From CAYVQZ01 sp964453435 (GTDB taxonomy: Bacteria; Abyssobacteria; SURF-5): a stretch of 10,852 nucleotides of DNA. Both the position numbers and the translations under genes were made by a program. The notes beneath the pieces were generated by a model. It had not been told where the DNA came from. It saw only the letters and a list, made by a program, of their open reading frames with translations, and searched no databases. How positions within the stretch are numbered: the stretch's first letter is position 1; every line of letters starts with the position of its first letter. The stretch spans positions 1 to 10,852 of the forward strand of contig CAYVQZ010000097.1 in NCBI GenBank assembly GCA_964453435.1. The letters run 5' to 3'. Below, one piece after another: positions 6,542 to 10,852 of this stretch.

Positions 6542-6601
6542 ATGCTCTCCGCAAACAAGCCGCTGATTCCGGCTGAGGAAAAGAAAAATGGGCGCATTTG
6601 A
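6542..6601 (+). CDS. Possible 19-residue leader peptide overlapping bcrC
   Basis: An ATG at 6542 opens a 19-codon frame ending with TGA at 6599-6601. It has its own SD-like AAGGA (6533-6537), though with a short 4-base spacer. The frame runs across the bcrC start codon (6588) in a different reading frame and overlaps it by 14 bases. The peptide has no recognisable family. Translation through it would keep the bcrC SD region open, so translational coupling is possible. It may equally be chance. Confidence 0.25.
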   Translation: MLSANKPLIPAEEKKNGRI

Positions 6602-7715
6602 CGAACTGGCCAAGGTCTCCCGAACTCGGGAAAACGACTACGTGAGAGAATGGAAAAAACAGGGGAAAAAGGTAGTCGGATATGTTTGCACGTATCTGCC
6701 GGAAGAGTTGCTTTATGCCGCTGATATTCTTCCATATCGCATTACCGGCAAAGGCGTCAGTGACACCTCGCAGGCCGACTCGTATCTGACGAGGGTTAAC
6801 TGCACGTTTTCGCGATGCTGCCTGGAACTCGCAATCGGCGGCCAATACGATTTCCTCGACGGCGCCGCGTTTGTCAACGGGTGCGACCACATAAGGCGCG
6901 CATTCGACAACTGGAAGGCGCATAAAAAGGCTCGCCCGTTCATGCACCTCCTGCCCGTTCCGCATCTGATTTCTGATGACGGGAGAAATTGGTATAAAGA
7001 AGAGGTCCTGACCCTGAGGAAGGCTTTGGAGAACCATTTTCATGTCGAAATAACCTCCGAAAAACTGTCGGATGCAATCGCAGTATACAACCGCACACGC
7101 TCCTTGTTACGTCAACTTTACGACCTCAGGACGAAAGACAACCCGCCGGTAACCGGCGCTGAGGTGATGACCATTCTTTCCGCCGGCGCAGCCATGCCGA
7201 AGAGAGAATTCAATAAGATTCTCGAAAACCTGGTCGAAGAAGTCCGGACAAGGGAATCGACGCCGGACAAACGGATCCGATTGATGGTTGCGGGCAGTAT
7301 GATGGATGAGCCGGATTTCATTGCGAACGTTGAGGACCTTGGCGCAATAGTTGTGACGGACACTCTCTGTTTAGGAACGAGGGCATTTTGGGACCTGACA
7401 GACGAATCCGGCGATCCGGTCGAGAGCCTCGTTGACCGTTACTATGTGCATGTTCCCTGTCCCAGGATGGCAGGGCAATACAAAAAGCGACTCGGTTTTG
7501 TCAGGGAACAGGCACAGCGAGCCCGCGTCGATGGAGCGATCCTCGAATACATCAAATTCTGCGACCTTCACGGAACCGACAATGCCCTTTTAAAGAAAGA
7601 TTTGGAGAAAGCGGGCATTGCGGCAATCGAATTGGAAAGACAGTACGGCCCCCTCGCCGATGCCGGAAGAGTGCGTACAAGGATTCAAGCATTCCTGGAA
7701 AGAATTCGGAGATAA
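6588..7715 (+). CDS. bcrC: Class I benzoyl-CoA reductase-type small subunit (BcrC/BzdN)
   Basis: A 375-residue member of the 2-hydroxyacyl-CoA dehydratase / benzoyl-CoA reductase family, close to the usual BcrC or BzdN length. With the next subunit it should form the part that binds the CoA ester and a low-potential [4Fe-4S] cluster, receiving electrons from the ATP-driven activase. Seen in the sequence: the N-terminal GYVCTYLPEELLYAADILPY (31-50), NGCDHIRR (97-104) and FCDLHG (324-329). The likely cluster cysteines are C99 and C325 plus one of C72, C77 or C78; this spacing matches the ligand spacing of the dehydratase HadC. The ATG at 6588 follows GAGGAAAAG. It is first in a four-gene operon; the next gene starts three bases after its stop. 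Membership of the BCR branch rests on the two different activase genes downstream. The true substrate (benzoyl-CoA, a substituted analogue or another cyclic acyl-CoA) is not shown. Confidence 0.85.
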   Translation: MGAFDELAKVSRTRENDYVREWKKQGKKVVGYVCTYLPEELLYAADILPYRITGKGVSDTSQADSYLTRVNCTFSRCCLELAIGGQYDFLDGAAFVNGCDHIRRAFDNWKAHKKARPFMHLLPVPHLISDDGRNWYKEEVLTLRKALENHFHVEITSEKLSDAIAVYNRTRSLLRQLYDLRTKDNPPVTGAEVMTILSAGAAMPKREFNKILENLVEEVRTRESTPDKRIRLMVAGSMMDEPDFIANVEDLGAIVVTDTLCLGTRAFWDLTDESGDPVESLVDRYYVHVPCPRMAGQYKKRLGFVREQAQRARVDGAILEYIKFCDLHGTDNALLKKDLEKAGIAAIELERQYGPLADAGRVRTRIQAFLERIRR

Positions 7716-7718
7716 ACG

Positions 7719-9083
7719 ATGACCACAGAAAGAACCGATGCCGTTCAGAGAATCGTGGAAGCATTCGAGATGGCTTCTATGCTGCCCGAAGATATCGATC
7801 TTGAATCTCCCGAGATGCAGGGACTGATCGCCATGATGCCGGAGTCTAGAAGAAATATGTTTTTGGCCAGCGCGAAAGACCCGGATATACGAAAAATGTC
7901 GGCGGTCTTCAACCGTGGACTCGGCAAGTACTGGCGGTCGCTCCTCTCCGCAAAGGAAACGGGGAAAAAAATCGTTTTCGTTCCTTTCAATTTCGCTCCC
8001 GAGATATTCCATGCGCTGGACATGGTTCCCGTATGCGTCGAGGTCCTCACCACAATGGCATTGACGCTGGAGGAAGGCCTCGAGGAGTATCTTGACCTCG
8101 CGGTGGAACGCGGCCTGCCGGATACGATGTGTTCGGCCCAGCGAGGAGTCATCGGATTGTTCGAGGCCGGACTCCTCGAAAAACCCGATATCCTCGTGAA
8201 CGGCGCGCTCGGCTCATGTGACCCGAATTCCAAGGCCTCCGAGTACATGGCGGAAAAGTTCGATATTCCAGTATTGTATCTCGACATTCCCTATTATCAT
8301 GATAAGCGCGCGCTGGACTATTACGCCAAGGGCTTTAAGGACATCGTCAGGGCGTTGGAAGAAATGTCAGGACATAGGCTCGACCCGGGCCGGCTTCGTG
8401 AGGTCGCGGACTACACAAACCAGGCGTCGGAACTTTTTTTTGAAATAAATGAGCTGAAGAGAAACGTGCCGAATCCGGTTCCCAATTACTATAACATGCA
8501 TCATACCGGAACAAAATTCACAATGGCGGGTACTCCCGAGGCGGTTGAGTACTACCGAACGGCGCTTGATGTCTCAAGGGACCGCCTGAAAAAGGGCAAA
8601 CACGTTCTGCCGGAAGAACGTATCCGCCTTTTCTTTCTGTATACGGGCTATTATTTCGACAACTCTCTGTATTCATGGTTTCAGGAAGAAATCGGGGTTT
8701 CCTACATCATGGACGTTCTCACCGCCTTCGATTTTAATCCCATCATTGACACATCGAGCGTAGACACCATGCTGTACGGACTTGCCGAGGAGATGCTGAA
8801 CCTGCCCATGACCCGCCAGCTCAAAGGGGGTTGGGACATGCCGTCAAATTGGCTTGACGATTGTCTCTACTACGTTGAGACCTACAAGGCCGACTGCTGC
8901 GTGTTCACCGGCCACACAGCATGCAAGCAGGCGTGGGGAGTCTTCCGGCTGGTTGCGGATGAGCTGAAAAAGAGGCTCGGGGTGCCGTCGCTCAGGCTCG
9001 AAGGCGACGGATGGGATTCACGAATCACTCCGATGTCGGTCATAAAGGAACAGTTCGAGGAATTCTTCGCGACACTTGGTTAG
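7719..9083 (+). CDS. bcrB: Class I benzoyl-CoA reductase-type large subunit (BcrB/BzdO)
   Basis: A 454-residue partner of the preceding subunit, similar in length to BcrB/BzdO and longer than most dehydratase subunits because of an N-terminal extension of about 80 residues. Probable [4Fe-4S] ligands are C138 (MCSAQRG), C167 (GSCDPN) and C402 (GHTACKQ); their spacing (29 and 235 residues) is close to that of HadB-type subunits. The C-terminal LEGDGWDSR (427-435) is the family's conserved LEGD-xx-D-x-R signature. The segment DIPYYHDKRALDYYAKGF (189-206) follows the central Rossmann-like unit. The SD is GGAGAT (7708-7713), overlapping the bcrC stop. The activase gene starts ten bases after the stop. 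In the family this subunit, with BcrC, holds the thioester for ring reduction in the cytoplasm. Function as a dehydratase instead is less likely given the heteromeric activase. Confidence 0.86.
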   Translation: MTTERTDAVQRIVEAFEMASMLPEDIDLESPEMQGLIAMMPESRRNMFLASAKDPDIRKMSAVFNRGLGKYWRSLLSAKETGKKIVFVPFNFAPEIFHALDMVPVCVEVLTTMALTLEEGLEEYLDLAVERGLPDTMCSAQRGVIGLFEAGLLEKPDILVNGALGSCDPNSKASEYMAEKFDIPVLYLDIPYYHDKRALDYYAKGFKDIVRALEEMSGHRLDPGRLREVADYTNQASELFFEINELKRNVPNPVPNYYNMHHTGTKFTMAGTPEAVEYYRTALDVSRDRLKKGKHVLPEERIRLFFLYTGYYFDNSLYSWFQEEIGVSYIMDVLTAFDFNPIIDTSSVDTMLYGLAEEMLNLPMTRQLKGGWDMPSNWLDDCLYYVETYKADCCVFTGHTACKQAWGVFRLVADELKKRLGVPSLRLEGDGWDSRITPMSVIKEQFEEFFATLG

Positions 9084-9093
9084 GATACGAAAG

Positions 9094-9870
9094 ATGATTG
9101 TAGCCGGATGTGATGTGGGTTCGCTCACGGCAGAAGCCGTGATAATGGATAACGGAGCAATTCTCGGTTCGGAAATCATCAGGGTACGACCCACCGCGGA
9201 GCAATCCGCGAGAGACGTCATGGATAGACTGCTCGGCCGACTCGGCATGTCGCACAACAATGTACGGTATTGCGTGAGCACCGGCTACGGGCGCGAGACC
9301 ATACCGTTTGCCAATGACAACGTGAGCGAGATATCGTGCCATGGCCGCGGAGCGTATTGGTTGCTGCCAACTGTCAGAACGGTAATCGATATCGGTGGAC
9401 AGGACTGCAAGGTGATCCGGATTGATGACAACGGATTCCTTGAAGACTTCGTCATGAACGACAAATGCGCCGCCGGGACAGGCAGGTCCCTCGAGCTTAT
9501 GGCGGAGGCGCTTGGCGTCGACATCTCGGAACTCGGGCCGCTCTCTCTGGAATCAGCTACCCCTGCGGTTATTACGAACCAGTGCAGCATTTTTGCGGAA
9601 ATGGAAATTCTGCACTACATGTGCGAGGAGAGAAGCAGGGCAGATATTGCTGCGGGAATCAACGAATCGATGGCGCGACGCGTGAAAATGCTGGCGGGAA
9701 AAGTCGGCGTAAAAAATGAAATCGGAATGACTGGGGGCGTGTCGAAGAACATCGGCGTGGTCAAGTGTCTCGAAGCAATGCTCGGAAAAACATTTGTACA
9801 CTTCTCGGAGGACCCTCAAATCATCGGAGCGCTCGGCGCCGCAATTTTTGCCTCGGAAAAAGCAAAATAG
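9094..9870 (+). CDS. bcrA: BCR-type ATPase/activase subunit A (BcrA/BzdP)
   Basis: A 258-residue ASKHA-fold ATPase of the BadF/BadG/BcrA/BcrD family. Such subunits carry a bridging [4Fe-4S] cluster between two protomers and use ATP to push electrons onto the reductase. Cluster cysteines are C125 (NDKCAAGTG) and C164 (TNQCSIFAE), as in HgdC and BcrA. Nucleotide motifs are GCDVGSLTAE (5-14), IDIGGQD (98-104) and GGVSKNIG (214-221). The lysine usual at the end of the first motif is E14 here. The ATG at 9094 is preferred to a TTG at 9076 because it has AGGA 8 bases upstream and begins exactly at the family's MIxAGxDxGS start; the TTG lies inside bcrB. The length is short: Thauera BcrA has over 400 residues, whereas Azoarcus BzdP is nearer this size. 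Confidence 0.85.
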   Translation: MIVAGCDVGSLTAEAVIMDNGAILGSEIIRVRPTAEQSARDVMDRLLGRLGMSHNNVRYCVSTGYGRETIPFANDNVSEISCHGRGAYWLLPTVRTVIDIGGQDCKVIRIDDNGFLEDFVMNDKCAAGTGRSLELMAEALGVDISELGPLSLESATPAVITNQCSIFAEMEILHYMCEERSRADIAAGINESMARRVKMLAGKVGVKNEIGMTGGVSKNIGVVKCLEAMLGKTFVHFSEDPQIIGALGAAIFASEKAK

Positions 9871-9888
9871 TACTGGAGGATATTCGAA

Positions 9889-10671
9889 TTGATATACGCC
9901 GGCTGTGACCTGGGAACCGTTTCAGCAAAAGTTGTCCTGATCAAGGACGGTTCTATCGTGGCGCAGGAAATATTGCCGTATAAAAACCTGCCGCGGCAGG
10001 CAGCGGTCACAGCTTTCGACAACGCCCTCTCGAAGGCCGGTCTCTCTTCTGACCGGATCGCCTACTGTGTTGCGACGGGCTTCGGCAAAAAGCGAATCCC
10101 ATATGCCAATGGCGACATTCCCGAGATTGTCTGCGTGAATCGCGCAATGCGCCAAGTCCACCCTGAAGTTCGCACCGTCATCGACGCAGGCGGTCAAAGT
10201 ATCCGGGCGTTCAACATTGGAAAAAACGGTCGGGTCATCGACACGACGGCCAACGAGAAATGCGCCGCCGGCACCGGAAAATTCATCGAGGTCATGACAC
10301 GAGCCCTTGAGTTGCCATTGAGTGACTTGGGGAGGCTTACCCTCGAATCAAAACATCCTGTCTCGATAACCAGCCAATGCGGCGTATTCGCCGAGAGCGA
10401 GGTCATCACCTACGTGAACGAGGGGAAAGACAGGGCGGACATAGTGGCGGGAATCAGCCGCTCGGTTGCCGGGAAAACGGCGTCTCTCGTCCGCAGAATC
10501 AGCGTGGAAGAACCGCTGGCAATGGTCGGCGGCGTGGCAAAGAACAAGGGCGTCACCCGGTATCTGGAGGAGGAACTTGGCCTGAAGCTTCTTGAACTCG
10601 ATATCGATCCGCAAATCGTTGCAGCATTCGGAGCGGCTCTCCTTGCGATGGAAAAACATATCCCTTCATAA
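9889..10671 (+). CDS. bcrD: BCR-type ATPase/activase subunit D (BcrD/BzdQ)
   Basis: A 260-residue paralogue of the preceding subunit. Cluster cysteines fall at the same residues, C125 (NEKCAAGTG) and C164 (TSQCGVFAE), so the two can be expected to share a bridging [4Fe-4S] cluster as a heterodimer. The first nucleotide motif GCDLGTVSAK (5-14) keeps the lysine that the other subunit lacks. The second reads IDAGGQS (98-104), losing the aspartate of GGQD. GGVAKNKG (214-221) is intact. Translation appears to start at UUG (9889): GGAGG (9875-9879) stands 9 bases upstream, the family start MIYAGCDLG begins there, and I see no in-frame ATG nearby. It is 18 bases after bcrA and is the last gene of the operon in this window. 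Heteromeric activases are characteristic of class I benzoyl-CoA reductases; dehydratases use a homodimer. Confidence 0.84.
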   Translation: MIYAGCDLGTVSAKVVLIKDGSIVAQEILPYKNLPRQAAVTAFDNALSKAGLSSDRIAYCVATGFGKKRIPYANGDIPEIVCVNRAMRQVHPEVRTVIDAGGQSIRAFNIGKNGRVIDTTANEKCAAGTGKFIEVMTRALELPLSDLGRLTLESKHPVSITSQCGVFAESEVITYVNEGKDRADIVAGISRSVAGKTASLVRRISVEEPLAMVGGVAKNKGVTRYLEEELGLKLLELDIDPQIVAAFGAALLAMEKHIPS

Positions 10672-10720
10672 CCGCCTTTCGGAAAGACAGGAACCATCCT
10701 GAAAATCCGAAACGTGAACC

Positions 10721-10758
10721 GTTGCACATATGCAACCGCAGAACGTCCCAACTTCTGC
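10721..10758. repeat. Two tandem dyads after the BCR operon
   Basis: GTTGCA (10721-10726) pairs with TGCAAC (10731-10736), and GCAGAA (10738-10743) with TTCTGC (10753-10758). They lie 50 to 87 bases after the bcrD stop. Neither is followed by a T-run, so they are not classic intrinsic terminators; they may protect the mRNA 3' end or be operators for a following gene. A weaker hairpin, CAGGA/TCCTG (10688-10701), lies before them. I see no gene in 10672-10852. Confidence 0.4.
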
Positions 10759-10852
10759 ACATTCGCAGTTAACCCTTGTCGTTTATGCGGACGGGGGGTC
10801 CCTGAACCGACATTCCATCCTCAGGTATTCCAACAATATTGTGAGAATCGGG

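Larger units (their letters stand above)
5811..6587. other. Divergent intergenic region before the BCR operon
   Basis: This 777-base gap contains no convincing gene on either strand apart from a possible 19-codon leader ORF at its right end. From left to right it holds the SD and 28-base dyad of the acyl-CoA dehydrogenase, the 110-base palindromic element, a small AT-rich hairpin (TTTTCG 6191-6196 / CGAAAA 6201-6206), the BCR promoter near 6334-6363, and a leader of roughly 220 bases with a hairpin at 6509-6526. Confidence 0.6.

Noticed and set aside
9076..9093. Upstream TTG start for bcrA
   Set aside because: It lies inside bcrB. The ATG at 9094 has a proper SD and matches the family N-terminus.
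1..10852. CRISPR arrays, tRNA or rRNA genes, insertion sequences
   Set aside because: No regularly spaced repeats, cloverleaf-like segments, rRNA signatures or transposase genes were seen by eye; a tRNAscan or Rfam search could not be run.

Overview
The window carries a compact set of anaerobic redox genes centred on a four-gene operon for an ATP-dependent class I benzoyl-CoA reductase (BCR)-type enzyme. The DNA is moderately GC-rich with dense, short-spaced bacterial operons and strong Shine-Dalgarno (SD) sites. The gene content points to an anaerobic, probably Gram-negative bacterium that handles aromatic or alicyclic CoA thioesters. The phylum cannot be fixed from the sequence. A Desulfobacterota-like or related lineage is a guess, partly from a REP-like palindrome with GGGACAGTCCC arms.

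Layout. (1) Positions 2823 to 1, minus strand: an Rrf2-family regulator with three cysteines, then a 622-residue GltD-like flavoprotein with extra iron-sulfur clusters, then a Tat-exported Rieske protein whose start overlaps the flavoprotein stop (ATGA). The rrf2 gene has a full-consensus sigma-70 promoter (TTGACA-N17-TATAAT) on the minus strand. A dyad with arms TTACG-N11-CGTAA overlaps its -10 box, and a related copy lies in the 73-base gap before the flavoprotein gene. (2) Position 3305 to 4537, plus strand: a zinc-dependent medium-chain alcohol dehydrogenase. (3) Position 5810 to 4587, minus strand, convergent with it: an acyl-CoA dehydrogenase that lacks the catalytic glutamate at both positions known in the family. 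(4) Positions 5811-6587: a 777-base gap with a 28-base dyad in front of the acyl-CoA dehydrogenase gene, a 110-base nested palindrome, a sigma-70-like promoter and a long leader. (5) Positions 6588-10671, plus strand: small and large cluster-binding BCR subunits, then two different ATPase/activase subunits, in the order of bcrCBAD (Thauera) or bzdNOPQ (Azoarcus).

How the genes may work together (inference). The BCR-type complex would use ATP to drive low-potential electrons into an aromatic or unsaturated cyclic acyl-CoA. The acyl-CoA dehydrogenase resembles, in its missing glutamates, the cyclohex-1-ene-1-carboxyl-CoA dehydrogenases that carry out 1,4-elimination, so it could connect alicyclic and aromatic CoA esters. 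The alcohol dehydrogenase could oxidise a hydroxylated cyclic acyl-CoA, but this is not shown. The flavoprotein/Rieske unit looks like an NAD(P)H, ferredoxin or quinone electron-transfer branch under redox-sensitive Rrf2 control. No ferredoxin, dienoyl-CoA hydratase, ring hydrolase, CoA ligase, ETF or cytochrome b gene lies in the window, so the pathway must be completed elsewhere.
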